A stretch of 64,000 nucleotides of DNA, from NCBI RefSeq assembly GCF_009764355.1, contig NZ_LNUA01000032.1, positions 62,001 to 126,000 on the forward strand, read 5' to 3'. The stretch is from Companilactobacillus bobalius (GTDB lineage: Bacteria; Bacillota; Bacilli; Lactobacillales; Lactobacillaceae). Under the pieces are notes generated by a model, which was not told the DNA's origin, ran no database searches, and saw nothing but the letters and a program-made list of their open reading frames with translations. A program made the translations under genes and the position numbers. This document shows positions 41,410-49,791 of the stretch, one piece after another (the stretch's first letter is position 1; each line of letters begins with the position of its first letter).

Positions 41410-41477
41410 TCACCACCTTTCTTATTCAAATTATAGACGTTATGTCTGAATACGAAAGGTCCTTAAAGGAGGTGATA
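41410..41477. repeat. duplicated divergent control element, copy 2
   Basis: Second copy of the 68-base element. The dyad is at 41435-41447. It drives the HTH gene at 41482 rightward and the unidentified gene at 41404 leftward. Confidence 0.85.
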
Positions 41478-41481
41478 AGTA

Positions 41482-41964
41482 GTGGGAGATATAAATATAG
41501 TACGAGAAGTTTTAGAAATGCAAAATCGTCAAAACTTTAGTGATACCGATTTGGCCGCAATAGCAGGAACGTCAAAAACGACTGTTGGTAAATGGTTTAA
41601 GGGTACCCCAATCAAAGATGAATATTTGGTTAATTTATCAAATGAAATCGATGATACAAGGTTCTCGTTAGCAGTTAACTGTTATCTATTCAACTTGCCA
41701 CCGGTTCTACTAAATATTTCTAATAATTATAACCAAGAAACATCATCATTGCTGATAGGCACGAAGATTGAAGATTTGAATAGTGATCGTGCAATCGAAA
41801 ATGCACTCAAGGAAATAAGCAAAAGCAATCCTGATGAGAATGTAATAAAGTTTGGAATATTCAAAATGCTCAGAACAAGCTCGATTATGCAAGCATGTGC
41901 GACAGCAATGTCACATAGGTACCACATATCACTTAAACAAGTTGCATTAGGCGAAAGAGGGTGA
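41482..41964 (+). CDS. phage helix-turn-helix regulator
   Basis: A 160-residue protein with GTG start after AAAGGAGGTGATAAGTA. An N-terminal HTH (FSDTDLAAIAGTSKTTVGKWFKG) is followed by a helical domain with a conserved-looking LRTSSIMQACATAMSHRYHISLKQVALGER. Likely an early transcription regulator; the specific role is unknown. Confidence 0.7.
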   Translation: MGDINIVREVLEMQNRQNFSDTDLAAIAGTSKTTVGKWFKGTPIKDEYLVNLSNEIDDTRFSLAVNCYLFNLPPVLLNISNNYNQETSSLLIGTKIEDLNSDRAIENALKEISKSNPDENVIKFGIFKMLRTSSIMQACATAMSHRYHISLKQVALGERG

Positions 41965-41969
41965 AATAA

Positions 41970-42299
41970 ATGCAAGAACCAGAGACTTTACCATTTGGTA
42001 TTCCGGAAAAAGATGGATACGTACTGGCTTGGGTACGAAAAGATAAACTGAAGGATTTGATCAGCAAGCCTGCTGACGAGGGTATCGAATTGCTTCCTTG
42101 GGCATGTAAAATTGCTAGTTGTTCAGCCCCAACTTTAGTAAAAAAACTAGAAAGATACCGTGATGTCCTAGATATGGATAAGGGTGGGTGCGTTAGATAT
42201 TCTACTGGTTCTGGTAGCCCTTGGAAGTTTTCAGCACCCGAATTCAGAAAGTTTGTATTGGAACATAAAAAGGAATTTGCAAAATCGGAGGAAATTTAA
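41970..42299 (+). CDS. phage early protein, DUF771-like
   Basis: A 109-residue protein with LLPWACKIASCSAPTLVKKLERYRDVLD (HTH-like) and a C-terminal WKFSAPEFRKFVLEHKKEF, reminiscent of the DUF771 family of early phage genes. The family assignment is tentative. It is 5 bases from the preceding gene and followed immediately by the next. Confidence 0.6.
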   Translation: MQEPETLPFGIPEKDGYVLAWVRKDKLKDLISKPADEGIELLPWACKIASCSAPTLVKKLERYRDVLDMDKGGCVRYSTGSGSPWKFSAPEFRKFVLEHKKEFAKSEEI

Positions 42300-42533
42300 A
42301 TGTTTGATCCAGAAGAATACAAGAAACAAAGAAAACTAGCTAGAACATCTTTTAAGGTTGAGCAAGTTCCAGAAAAGACATTACTACTAATTAAGCAAGG
42401 ATTTTCAACGATGGAAGAATCATTTGAAACGGAAATTCCTGAAGAAATTTTGTGGGAGTGGTCGGAAGCAGGATTAAAAGCAGAGCTTAAGCGCGCCGAG
42501 CTGGGAAGATATACATACCATTTCACATTTTAA
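42300..42533 (+). CDS. hypothetical phage protein
   Basis: A 77-residue Glu/Lys-rich protein, ATG directly after the previous stop and GGAGGAAATTTAA. No motif recognised. Confidence 0.6.
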   Translation: MFDPEEYKKQRKLARTSFKVEQVPEKTLLLIKQGFSTMEESFETEIPEEILWEWSEAGLKAELKRAELGRYTYHFTF

Positions 42534-42546
42534 GGAGGTGTAAATA

Positions 42547-42780
42547 ATGGGATTATTGATCGTTACTTTAGGAACCGGCTATGTTTTCGGTTATGCAGCA
42601 TCTAAGGAACATGGCTTTATGAACCTATTCGACTTCGATGAAAATACGATTCAAAGCGTACAAAAGTTTTGGAAGAAATTAGATGATTGGTTCTTTGGCC
42701 CAGACGTTCCAAACAAGGTTGAGACGTACACAGACAGAACGCCTGAGGTCATAAAAAAAGACTCTCTATCTACTAAATAG
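42547..42780 (+). CDS. hypothetical phage protein with hydrophobic N-terminus
   Basis: A 77-residue product with RBS AAGGAGGTGTAAATA. Residues 1-18 (MGLLIVTLGTGYVFGYAA) could be a membrane segment or export signal. The rest is acidic with FWKKLDDWFFGPDVP. Its 3' end overlaps a hairpin. Confidence 0.6.
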   Translation: MGLLIVTLGTGYVFGYAASKEHGFMNLFDFDENTIQSVQKFWKKLDDWFFGPDVPNKVETYTDRTPEVIKKDSLSTK

Positions 42781-42786
42781 AGAGTC
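42751..42786 (-). terminator. hairpin with minus-strand T-run
   Basis: A perfect 10-bp stem (42760-42769 with 42777-42786). The A7 run lies on the left, so it resembles a terminator only on the minus strand. No minus-strand gene is seen nearby. It may instead shape the 3' end or the readthrough of the plus transcript. Confidence 0.5.
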
Positions 42787-42842
42787 CAAGGTTTAAATAA
42801 ATATTTTATATGAAAATTATAGCACGAAAAGGGGCTTTAAAC

Positions 42843-42965
42843 ATGCATGATTCAAATTATGACACTCAATTAGCCGACGAAGACTCTGTTAATGCTGAAA
42901 AGTCACTATATGAAAGTAAGCAAGAAGAATGGTCAATTAAAGAAGATATGGCGGAGGAATACTAA
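42843..42965 (+). CDS. small acidic phage protein
   Basis: A 40-residue product (MHDSNYDTQLADEDSVNAEKS...MAEEY) after AAAAGGGGCTTTAAAC. The stop overlaps the ATG of the Bet gene by one base, showing coupling. Unknown function. Confidence 0.6.
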   Translation: MHDSNYDTQLADEDSVNAEKSLYESKQEEWSIKEDMAEEY

Positions 42966-43762
42966 TGCAAGAAATGACAGCTCCAAAAGAAGAAAAAGTA
43001 ATTAGCTATGAAGTCAATGGCGAAGAAATAAAACTAACTGCTAATATGGTTCAAAACTTTATAACTAAAGGAAATTCAAAGATTACACCACAAGAAACCA
43101 TGATGTTTATGTCTCTATGCAGATATCAACATTTAAATCCTTTTTTAAATGAAGCATACATTATTAAATTCGGATCAGCACCAGCACAAATTATCGTTTC
43201 TAAGGAAGCTTTCATGAAACGTGCTGAATCAAATGTTAATTATGACGGCATAAAAGCTGGCTGTATTGTCCTAAGAAATAATGAGGTGAACTATACGAAA
43301 GGCGCATTTGTACTACCCACAGATCAATTGGTAGGTGGCTGGGCTGAAGTATATCGCAAGGATAGACTAACACCTACAAGAATTGAAATATCATTACATG
43401 AATTTGAGAAAACAAAAAATGGTCAACCATCTTCTACATGGGCTTCAATGCCATCAACAATGATTCGTAAAACTGCAATGGTCAACGCTTTACGTGAGGC
43501 ATTTCCTCAAGACTTAGGGGCTATGTATACAGAAGATGATAAGCGTAACGAAGATATTAGTAGCCCTAAACAAGTTAATGGCACTGAATCAAACCTAGAG
43601 CCTAAAAAGAACGTTAATGAACTATTAGGATTGAAACCTAAAACCACAAAAACAAATACAGACAACAGTGTAGAGGCGATTGATGATGATGGAAACGAAA
43701 AGATTCAAAACAGTGAAACTGAGACACAAGGCCAAGACTTTAAACAAGAAAACTTACTATAA
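42965..43762 (+). CDS. bet: phage recombination protein Bet/RecT
   Basis: A single-strand annealing protein for phage recombination. The 265-residue product has the family segment LCRYQHLNPFLNEAYIIKFG and the SKEAFMKRAESN and MIRKTAMVNALREAFP blocks. The C-terminus from about 200 is a disordered acidic tail. It pairs with the exonuclease-like gene that overlaps its end and with SSB downstream. Confidence 0.92.
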   Translation: MQEMTAPKEEKVISYEVNGEEIKLTANMVQNFITKGNSKITPQETMMFMSLCRYQHLNPFLNEAYIIKFGSAPAQIIVSKEAFMKRAESNVNYDGIKAGCIVLRNNEVNYTKGAFVLPTDQLVGGWAEVYRKDRLTPTRIEISLHEFEKTKNGQPSSTWASMPSTMIRKTAMVNALREAFPQDLGAMYTEDDKRNEDISSPKQVNGTESNLEPKKNVNELLGLKPKTTKTNTDNSVEAIDDDGNEKIQNSETETQGQDFKQENLL

Positions 43763-44525
43763 TATTTCAACCGACAGATACTATCAGTCACCTACTTTTT
43801 TTAAAAAGTTTCTGTCATGTGAAGCTGAAGCATTCGCGGAACTTCAATTGAACTATAAGCCCGATTCTGATTCTACTCCATTGATCGTAGGAAATTACTT
43901 ACATTCATATTTTGAGAGTAGCAAGGCTCACCAAGCTTTCATTGATCAACACAAAAGCGATATTGTAACACGTTCAGGGACGCTAAGAGCCCCCTATCAA
44001 CAGGCTGAAACAATGATAGACACATTATCATCAGACAAAATGTTCAAAAAGTTATACAAGGGACGCAAAGAAGTAATTGTTAGAGGAAAGATTAATGACA
44101 TTGATTGGAAAGGCAAAATTGATTGCTTAAATCTTGAACGCGGTTACTTCATTGATCTGAAAACAACGAGAGATATCAATAAAAAGTATTGGAACAACGA
44201 TGAGCATTCTTGGGAATCCTTTGTAGCGGCATACAACTATCAACTTCAAATGTACGTTTATCAGCAACTAATTTATCAGCAATATGGAGTTATGTGTGTA
44301 CCTTATATTGTGGCTGTCACGAAGGAAAAAGTGCCAGCTAAAGCAATTATATCTATTTCGGATGAAAGGCTACAAGAAGCGGAATATCAGATTGATGGAG
44401 TACAAGAACATATTGAAGATGTTAGAAATGGCATTGTTAAGCCCACAAGATGTGAACATTGTGATTATTGCAAGTCCACAGCAATACTAAATGACATCGT
44501 GGATATGGATGACTTAATAGAATAG
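43683..44525 (+). CDS. PD-(D/E)XK exonuclease-like protein
   Basis: A 280-residue RecB-family or exonuclease VIII-like nuclease. YYNISTDRYYQSPTFFKKFLSCEAEA is a typical N-terminus. WKGKIDCL...YFIDLKTT supplies the Asp and D-x-K of the active site, and YNYQLQMYVYQQL is the usual QxxxY motif. Cys residues near the C-terminus (CEHCDYC) could bind metal. The start is uncertain (ATG 43683, 43686 or 43689, after AGAGGCG). It overlaps bet by about 80 bases. Confidence 0.85.
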   Translation: MMMETKRFKTVKLRHKAKTLNKKTYYNISTDRYYQSPTFFKKFLSCEAEAFAELQLNYKPDSDSTPLIVGNYLHSYFESSKAHQAFIDQHKSDIVTRSGTLRAPYQQAETMIDTLSSDKMFKKLYKGRKEVIVRGKINDIDWKGKIDCLNLERGYFIDLKTTRDINKKYWNNDEHSWESFVAAYNYQLQMYVYQQLIYQQYGVMCVPYIVAVTKEKVPAKAIISISDERLQEAEYQIDGVQEHIEDVRNGIVKPTRCEHCDYCKSTAILNDIVDMDDLIE

Positions 44526-44540
44526 GAGGAGGTGTTATAT

Positions 44541-45482
44541 ATGGCAGCTCCTTCAAAACAAGGACTAGACTATTTTCCCTTCCCGGTTGATTTTTTTGAC
44601 AATGAAATTATAGGTGGAATTTCTGGAATGTTTGGAATTAAAGGCGAGATTGTAGTGGTCAAGCTGCTATGTACGGTATACCGAAAAGGATACTTTGCTG
44701 TGTGGAGTGATTTATTACAATCGAAGATTGCTAACGATGCTAGTGTAAGCAAAGATTTAGCAAATCAAGTTGTAGACCGCTTGGTTGCGTGGGGTTTCTT
44801 TAATGAAGACCTGTACAGCTCGGCTAAGGTTCTAACAAGCGTCAATATTCAACAGACATATTTAGAAGCCACAAAAAGAAGAAAAAATCGTGGGAAAATG
44901 CCTTATTTAATAAATGAAGACAATAATAATGGTTCAAATGAAGTAAATGTAAACATTAACCCTAGTTCAAAGGGGGTTAATGACGACATTAACTCACAAA
45001 GTAAAGTAAATAAAAGTAAAGTAAATAAAACTAAATCAAATAATAATCATGATGACGACAATACATTCGTTCCACTTTTCCAAATGTACCAACAGGAATT
45101 CGGAATTATGTCACCGACAGCAAAGCAGCAGCTATTTGATTCAGTCAACGACTTTACTAAAGGTGGGGCAACTGATCAACAGGCTTCTGAAATTATCCAG
45201 TATGCCATTAGCATTGCTGTTAGTTATAACAAGCGGTATTGGAATTATACAGCCAAGATACTTGATGACTGGGTTAATCATAGTTTATTTGATTTGGACA
45301 ATATCAAGTCATATCAAAATAAGTCACGCAAGCCGAAAGGAAGCTACAAGAATTTCAGCCATAAGCCTAAAGAACAGGCAACTGATTGGGACAAATTGAA
45401 AGCTAAAGAACCTTCGGATGACTCGAGCAATTTACAAGATAGATTAAAGAAGTTGAGGGATGAAGAAAATGTTACAAGTTAA
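44541..45482 (+). CDS. phage replication protein, DnaD-like
   Basis: A 313-residue replication initiator or helicase-loader candidate. The N-terminal Lin1244/Lin1753-like domain (KQGLDYFPFPVDFFDNEII...RKGYFAVW) is followed by an Asn/Ser/Lys-rich linker (about 120-170) and a C-terminal DnaD/DnaB-type domain (YWNYTAKILDDW). ATG 44541 follows AGGAGGAGGTG. Confidence 0.82.
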   Translation: MAAPSKQGLDYFPFPVDFFDNEIIGGISGMFGIKGEIVVVKLLCTVYRKGYFAVWSDLLQSKIANDASVSKDLANQVVDRLVAWGFFNEDLYSSAKVLTSVNIQQTYLEATKRRKNRGKMPYLINEDNNNGSNEVNVNINPSSKGVNDDINSQSKVNKSKVNKTKSNNNHDDDNTFVPLFQMYQQEFGIMSPTAKQQLFDSVNDFTKGGATDQQASEIIQYAISIAVSYNKRYWNYTAKILDDWVNHSLFDLDNIKSYQNKSRKPKGSYKNFSHKPKEQATDWDKLKAKEPSDDSSNLQDRLKKLRDEENVTS

Positions 45483-45759
45483 GCCAAAAAGTGTGATATA
45501 TAGGCGTTCACAGACACCCATTTCAGATGAAAGACAGACAGTTATAGACGAAATATCCAAAGAGAGTGTGTACTTGGAAAGAGCAATTGATAATTTACAG
45601 CACCAATTTGAACACATGGATCAACTTAGAAAAAATTATTCTGATTTATTTTCAAGTCCATTTCTAATGCTGAAACTTGAGGGCTCGCTTCTTAATGCCT
45701 ACAGCTTGCGGAAATGTTACGATGCTGAGCTTAGAAAGTTGGTGGCTGAAAGTGATTAG
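45469..45759 (+). CDS. hypothetical phage protein, coiled coil
   Basis: A 96-residue product from ATG 45469, 8 bases after GAGGGA (ATG 45460 is also in frame). It has a helical DEISKESVYLERAIDNLQHQFEHMDQLRKNY segment. It overlaps the previous gene by 14 bases. Unknown. Confidence 0.6.
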   Translation: MLQVKPKSVIYRRSQTPISDERQTVIDEISKESVYLERAIDNLQHQFEHMDQLRKNYSDLFSSPFLMLKLEGSLLNAYSLRKCYDAELRKLVAESD

Positions 45760-45967
45760 ATTTGATTTGAGAGGTTTGTTAATACCAAGAAATTTAACGC
45801 TAAGGGATTTATCTGAAATGTCAGGAATCAATTATTGGACCATAGCTCATATGTCACAGAGAACGTACAAGTCAATCAAGATTACTGATATTGAGAAAAT
45901 CTGTAAAGCTTTGGACGTCACGCCAAATCAATTATTCGGATATGAAAGTAAGAGGCAATTATCATGA
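45752..45967 (+). CDS. small XRE-family regulator
   Basis: A 71-residue HTH protein (LTLRDLSEMSGINYWTIAHMSQRTYKSIKITDIEKICKALDVTPNQLFG). I take GTG 45752 as start, 7 bases after GGTGGC; the longer frame upstream is within another gene. It overlaps its upstream and downstream neighbours by a few bases. Confidence 0.7.
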   Translation: MIRFDLRGLLIPRNLTLRDLSEMSGINYWTIAHMSQRTYKSIKITDIEKICKALDVTPNQLFGYESKRQLS

Positions 45968-46035
45968 GAGCAGCTATCGGAATAGTAATTTTATTCTTTA
46001 TTTTTTCAAGATTTTTTAAAAATGGCAACAACTAA
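45964..46035 (+). CDS. 23-residue membrane peptide
   Basis: MRAAIGIVILFFIFSRFFKNGNN, a single hydrophobic helix with a basic end. ATGA overlaps the stop of the previous gene. Translation by coupling is plausible (AGAGGC 7 bases upstream). Unknown role. Confidence 0.4.
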   Translation: MRAAIGIVILFFIFSRFFKNGNN

Positions 46036-46055
46036 ATAACAGGGAGCTAAACATT

Positions 46056-46658
46056 ATGAAATTAGAAATTAGTACGGAAGATATGAACTTGAAACTTGAT
46101 TCAACAAACGATTTAGAGTTTCAAGACTTCTTTAAGGTCTACAACTTGGTAACTCATAGCAACGATGATTTATCGGTTACTGAGGAAGACGATGAAGAAC
46201 CTCAAACTGATCATGCTGATGTGATGGACACGAAAAAATCAGAAGGACCAGTTAACAAATTTGATTCGAATGTAAAAGCATCTATACGCTGTCGTAAATG
46301 TGGATTCGTTGGAGTTCACGAAGTACGAATGGGATTGAGATACACGTACTGTCCCAGTTGTCACGTTAAATTATTCCTTAGACCAGCCAATGTTGAATGG
46401 GGCGCTAAGGATGCCAGAGGTATGACATACAGGGCTGAAGATGTGTACATAGAAAAGGACCACAATTTTAGCAATAGCAACAATGATTCTACTGACAGTA
46501 TTGTCTATTCAACCAAGGAAGAAAATGTTCCCGATGAATTTAGCACTATCAATGAAATTAAGGAATATCTTGATAAACATCATGTTGATCATTCCGGAAT
46601 TCATATGAAAGCATTGCTACTAGATAAGCTAAAGGACGTGAAATACAGTGATAAATAG
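46056..46658 (+). CDS. phage zinc-ribbon protein with SAP/HeH-like tail
   Basis: A 200-residue protein. Residues about 78-105 carry CRKC...CPSC, a four-Cys zinc ribbon, and the last 40 residues ([28 protein letters not shown]) resemble a SAP/HeH DNA-binding motif. An acidic linker lies between Ile30 and 70. It sits directly upstream of ssb, overlapping it by 11 bases, suggesting a replication accessory role. Confidence 0.62.
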   Translation: MKLEISTEDMNLKLDSTNDLEFQDFFKVYNLVTHSNDDLSVTEEDDEEPQTDHADVMDTKKSEGPVNKFDSNVKASIRCRKCGFVGVHEVRMGLRYTYCPSCHVKLFLRPANVEWGAKDARGMTYRAEDVYIEKDHNFSNSNNDSTDSIVYSTKEENVPDEFSTINEIKEYLDKHHVDHSGIHMKALLLDKLKDVKYSDK

Positions 46659-47157
46659 AGTTGTATTGGTTGGTCGTTTAACACGTGATCCTGAATTAAG
46701 ATACACAGCTAATGGTGCAGCAGTAGCAAGTTTTACACTGGCCGTAAATAGACAATTCACTAATTCTCAAGGTGAGCGTGAAGCCGATTTTATTGATTGT
46801 GTTATTTGGAGAAAGGCAGCTGAAAACTTTGCTAATTTCACCCACAAAGGTTCACTTGTTGGAATTGATGGACGACTTCAAACACGTAACTATGAGAACC
46901 AGCAAGGACAGCGTGTCTATGTGACTGAAACTGTTGTTGATAATTTCTCATTACTTGAATCTAGAAGTGACAGAAAACCAACAGATAGCCAGCAGAATAA
47001 ACCAAGTAATGGCAACGGTTTTAGCGGTAAAGGTGCAGATGGCCAACAGAAACAAAACGCAAATCAAACGTATTCGAACGCAAATCAAACGAATAGTGAT
47101 CCGTTTGCTGACAACAGCAAGCCAATAGACATTTCAGATGACGATTTGCCATTCTAA
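46648..47157 (+). CDS. ssb: single-stranded DNA-binding protein
   Basis: A 169-residue SSB. The OB fold begins [29 protein letters not shown], a Gln/Asn-rich linker (about 108-158) follows, and the C-terminal tip DDDLPF binds partner proteins. GTG start inside the previous gene. Part of the phage replication/recombination block. Confidence 0.95.
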   Translation: MINRVVLVGRLTRDPELRYTANGAAVASFTLAVNRQFTNSQGEREADFIDCVIWRKAAENFANFTHKGSLVGIDGRLQTRNYENQQGQRVYVTETVVDNFSLLESRSDRKPTDSQQNKPSNGNGFSGKGADGQQKQNANQTYSNANQTNSDPFADNSKPIDISDDDLPF

Positions 47158-47204
47158 ACTCGATATTTGCATATTTTGCAACGGTCGGAATAAGGGGATA
47201 ACTA

Positions 47205-47558
47205 ATGAAAAATAAGTTTGTTTTCGGGTCAAAAGTAAATATACATGCACATTTGAATAAGAAGCCCATTGAATATCCTAATAGCGATAGGCAGTCGTTG
47301 GATGAGTATGTACACGGTCTTGATGAAGAGTTATTCATAGAAAAGTACAAACGTATAGAAGCCGAAGAACAAGGTATTTTAATTGGGGTCAGAAATTTAA
47401 AAGTATGGATGGTTCTAGAGTATGGGCTTGATTCATATAATCCAGAAAAAATTATTCAATCTGATTATGAATATAAGACAGTGTATTTAGTTGCAATTAG
47501 TAACCGTTGTATCAGAAAAGTTTATCCGGAGGATGTTGCAATCATTGATACTGATTAG
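47205..47558 (+). CDS. hypothetical phage protein
   Basis: A 117-residue protein, RBS AAGGGGATAACTA. RIEAEEQGILIGVRNLKVWMVLEYG is the most conserved-looking stretch. No function recognised. A 109-base gap follows in which I see no supported gene. Confidence 0.65.
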   Translation: MKNKFVFGSKVNIHAHLNKKPIEYPNSDRQSLDEYVHGLDEELFIEKYKRIEAEEQGILIGVRNLKVWMVLEYGLDSYNPEKIIQSDYEYKTVYLVAISNRCIRKVYPEDVAIIDTD

Positions 47559-47667
47559 TTCGGAAATAGCTTTAGATTAACGATGGCCATATTTTTAACG
47601 TTAGTGATTTTGGACACTTGATGGCTACCGGCAACGACTATTATTCGGATTTGAGGAGGAGAATTAA

Positions 47668-48129
47668 TTGAGTATTAGGCCAGAAATAACAGAGAAACTA
47701 AGCAAGCTAGTTGAAAAGCGATTGAACTCTAACCATATGTATTGGAGTTCAGAAGTTAGTTTTGATAAAGGGATGCAAAATGAACGAAGAATTGATTTTG
47801 TTGGTTTTAAGCCGTACACGCCTGACATGGTTACTGATTTCAATAGTGTTGAATTAGGCAGATTTGAATGCTACGAGGTCAAGTCGTGTATGGCAGATTT
47901 TAAATCTGGCAATGGATTAACATTTTATGGAGATAAAAATTATTTAGTAACCACAAAGGAGTTTGGCCAAGAGCTGTATGAAAAAATGATAATACCTTGG
48001 CAAGTTGATCAGGTCTTAGTTCCAGATAAAAATTGGTCAAAACTTTATACACAGCGTGAAGGTACAGGAACACACAGACAGCGTGTATCTAGTGAATTCC
48101 TTTGGGAAATTGCCAAAGCACATGAATAG
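47668..48129 (+). CDS. PD-(D/E)XK-like phage protein
   Basis: A 153-residue product from TTG after GAGGAGGAG. RRIDFVGF and, after about 25 residues, FECYEVKS resemble the D...ExK active site of restriction-like nucleases. This is motif-level evidence only. Resolvase, helper nuclease or inactive relative are all possible. Confidence 0.6.
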   Translation: MSIRPEITEKLSKLVEKRLNSNHMYWSSEVSFDKGMQNERRIDFVGFKPYTPDMVTDFNSVELGRFECYEVKSCMADFKSGNGLTFYGDKNYLVTTKEFGQELYEKMIIPWQVDQVLVPDKNWSKLYTQREGTGTHRQRVSSEFLWEIAKAHE

Positions 48130-48140
48130 GAGACTTAACT

Positions 48141-48332
48141 ATGAATTACGAAGAAATATACAGACACGAGTGTCAAATAGTATATAGACGATTCAATGGC
48201 AGCCTTGAAAGTGTTGGAAATTATTTGGGACGTCATTATATATCCACCGATTTTCATAACGCGAAACGTGAGTTACCAAACCAAGTTAAAAATAAAATTC
48301 TTAGAGATATTTCATTGGAGATCAGCAGATGA
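48141..48332 (+). CDS. small phage protein
   Basis: 63 residues, basic, rich in Tyr and Arg (IYRHECQIVYRRFNGSL). RBS GGAGACTTAACT. The stop overlaps the next start by 4 bases (ATGA). Not recognised. Confidence 0.55.
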   Translation: MNYEEIYRHECQIVYRRFNGSLESVGNYLGRHYISTDFHNAKRELPNQVKNKILRDISLEISR

Positions 48333-48514
48333 TTACAGATTTAAATTGCGCCGTGTACGAAATGCGTTGTAACAAGTATCCGACTATTGAGATTGCTGAT
48401 GCTCTACACATTAGTGATGAGGACGTTGAACTTGTTGATAAGGCTAATCAAGAATACGTGGCCAAGCTGGAAATGATTAGATTAGGACGATTAAGTCTTA
48501 GTGACTTTAGTTAG
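48329..48514 (+). CDS. small phage HTH-like protein
   Basis: 61 residues with a possible helix-turn-helix (TIEIADALHISDEDVELV). Coupled to the preceding gene through ATGA. Confidence 0.55.
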   Translation: MITDLNCAVYEMRCNKYPTIEIADALHISDEDVELVDKANQEYVAKLEMIRLGRLSLSDFS

Positions 48515-48523
48515 AGGTAGATT

Positions 48524-48877
48524 ATGAACAAAACAACGATGAGATCTCAAATTGATTTCTTAGGTTCAATTGCTGTCAGAAGTGCTAAAACTCCAAAAGA
48601 GTGGCACGAAGCAATACAGCTATCAATACAATTGGCCGAAGAACTTGATGTGATGGATAAGAAACCCAAAATGCCACAGTTCTTCAAATTGTGGACTGAC
48701 AAAAATTATGGAGACATTTGTGCACAATTGTATTTATTGGCAAAAGTCGCTTTTAGTGGTGCATTATCAGATGACAATGAGGCCACATTAAGGGAATGGA
48801 TCAATCGGGACCCTTGGAGATACCAGATTTGTGTTGATGCAATAGTTAATGGATTCGAGGTAGAAAGTAATGAATGA
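48524..48877 (+). CDS. hypothetical phage protein
   Basis: A 117-residue protein (SAKTPKEWHEAIQLSIQLAEELDVMD...WINRDPWRYQICVDAIVNGFEVE). The C-terminus vaguely recalls DUF1642-type accessory proteins of Lactobacillales phages. Overlaps the next gene by 8 bases. Confidence 0.55.
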   Translation: MNKTTMRSQIDFLGSIAVRSAKTPKEWHEAIQLSIQLAEELDVMDKKPKMPQFFKLWTDKNYGDICAQLYLLAKVAFSGALSDDNEATLREWINRDPWRYQICVDAIVNGFEVESNE

Positions 48878-49316
48878 GAAAAGAACTTTAAAGGCTTGGA
48901 CTAAAGAGGAACGTGAACAATTAGAAAAATGTAAAAAATCAGGTCATTATAATGTAATTAATTTATGTTTTTTAATTAATGATGATTATGTTCGTACATG
49001 TGGGACGGGCAATATGCGATGTGAATCTCCCTTAGGAGAGAAGTATAAGAAATTGATGGATAACAAATATGATGATTCAGCTATTAACCATTTAGTCCAA
49101 GATGTGATCGATTACTTTGCCGGCACCGCCAAATTTCCAGGGCTCAAAAAGTATTATGTATTCCTTGCTAAATCTAAATATCCATTTTTAATTGAAGAAG
49201 AAAACGGAACATTTGATTGGAGCGATTATCCAGAAGAAAGATATAAATATGAGTTTACTGAAGATGAAATCAAAGCTATTGATCCACGCTACATGGCATT
49301 TGCTTTGGAGGTTTAG
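48870..49316 (+). CDS. hypothetical phage protein, DUF1642-like C-terminus
   Basis: A 148-residue protein. The end KYEFTEDEIKAIDPRYMAFALEV matches a C-terminal block I associate with DUF1642-type phage proteins; the N-terminal half is basic and without motif. The assignment is tentative. Confidence 0.55.
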   Translation: MNEKRTLKAWTKEEREQLEKCKKSGHYNVINLCFLINDDYVRTCGTGNMRCESPLGEKYKKLMDNKYDDSAINHLVQDVIDYFAGTAKFPGLKKYYVFLAKSKYPFLIEEENGTFDWSDYPEERYKYEFTEDEIKAIDPRYMAFALEV

Positions 49317-49362
49317 TCATGAAACTATATTTAGCAGCATTCGACGGCTATGAGGTGGAAAA

Positions 49363-49452
49363 ATGAAATTAGTAAAAGAATTTATTCCTGATCAAGCAAT
49401 TTGGGCTGAGACTAATGTTTTGAATAAAGGGAAATGGCAGCTTCCATATTAA
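49363..49452 (+). CDS. 29-residue peptide or gene remnant
   Basis: ATG 49363 after GAGGTGG gives MKLVKEFIPDQAIWAETNVL...QLPY. A 15-codon frame (49319-49366, MKLYLAAFDGYEVEK) just upstream looks like the start of a lost gene. Both may be remnants of a deleted accessory gene. Confidence 0.35.
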   Translation: MKLVKEFIPDQAIWAETNVLNKGKWQLPY

Positions 49453-49497
49453 AATCCTCCTTTCGGGTATAATTTGGCTGGTTAATCCCAGTCTTAT

Positions 49498-49568
49498 GTT
49501 TCGGTAGCTCAACGGTAGAGCGTTTGGTTGTAACCAAAAGACTGTAGGTTCAAACCCTACTCGAAGCT
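49498..49568 (+). tRNA. tRNA-like gene with 6-base anticodon loop
   Basis: Acceptor GTTTCGG pairs with TCGAAGC, D-stem GCTC/GAGC and T-arm GTAGG/CCTAC are intact. The anticodon stem TTTGG/CCAAA encloses only six bases (TTGTAA). If base 32 is missing the anticodon is UGU (Thr). A 7-base reading would give GUA with one stem mismatch. It may be degenerate. Confidence 0.5.
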
Positions 49569-49647
49569 TTGATTGTCGGAAAGCAATCATAAAATTTAAA
49601 AGAAAGAGCTTTTAATTCTTTTTTTTAATTTGTAAAACAACAACGGT

Positions 49648-49713
49648 AGTCAGTGGTGCAAAGGGTAACGCTGTAAAAACGGTGGTGTGTGGTTCGATTC
49701 CATGCCTGACTAT
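49648..49713 (+). tRNA. tRNA-like element, shortened D-arm
   Basis: Acceptor AGTCAG/CTGACT and T-arm TGTGG-TTCGATT-CCATG are recognisable. CGCTG/CGGTG would form an anticodon stem around TAAAAA. There is no proper D-stem, and the distance from acceptor to T-arm is about 8 bases short. Probably a tRNA relic or a tRNA mimic. Confidence 0.35.
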
Positions 49714-49715
49714 AA

Positions 49716-49784
49716 GGTGTGACATGGTGAAACGTATACTAGTTAATGCGCTTGTGGGTTCGATTCCCACTCCCACTCACACTA
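49716..49784 (+). tRNA. tRNA-like element with duplicated T-arm edge
   Basis: Acceptor GGTGTGA/TCACACT and a perfect T-arm GTGGG-TTCGATT-CCCAC are present, but CCCACT is tandemly duplicated, placing six extra bases before the acceptor strand. The D-arm is reduced. CGTAT/ATGCG could be an anticodon stem with an 8-base loop. Confidence 0.35.
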
Positions 49785-49791
49785 TATTAAG

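Noticed and set aside
42751..42786. Plus-strand terminator before the bet operon
   Set aside because: The T-run is only on the minus strand; on the plus strand the stem is followed by CAAGG.
47582..47620. 12-codon frame between phage genes
   Set aside because: Too short, no ribosome-binding site.
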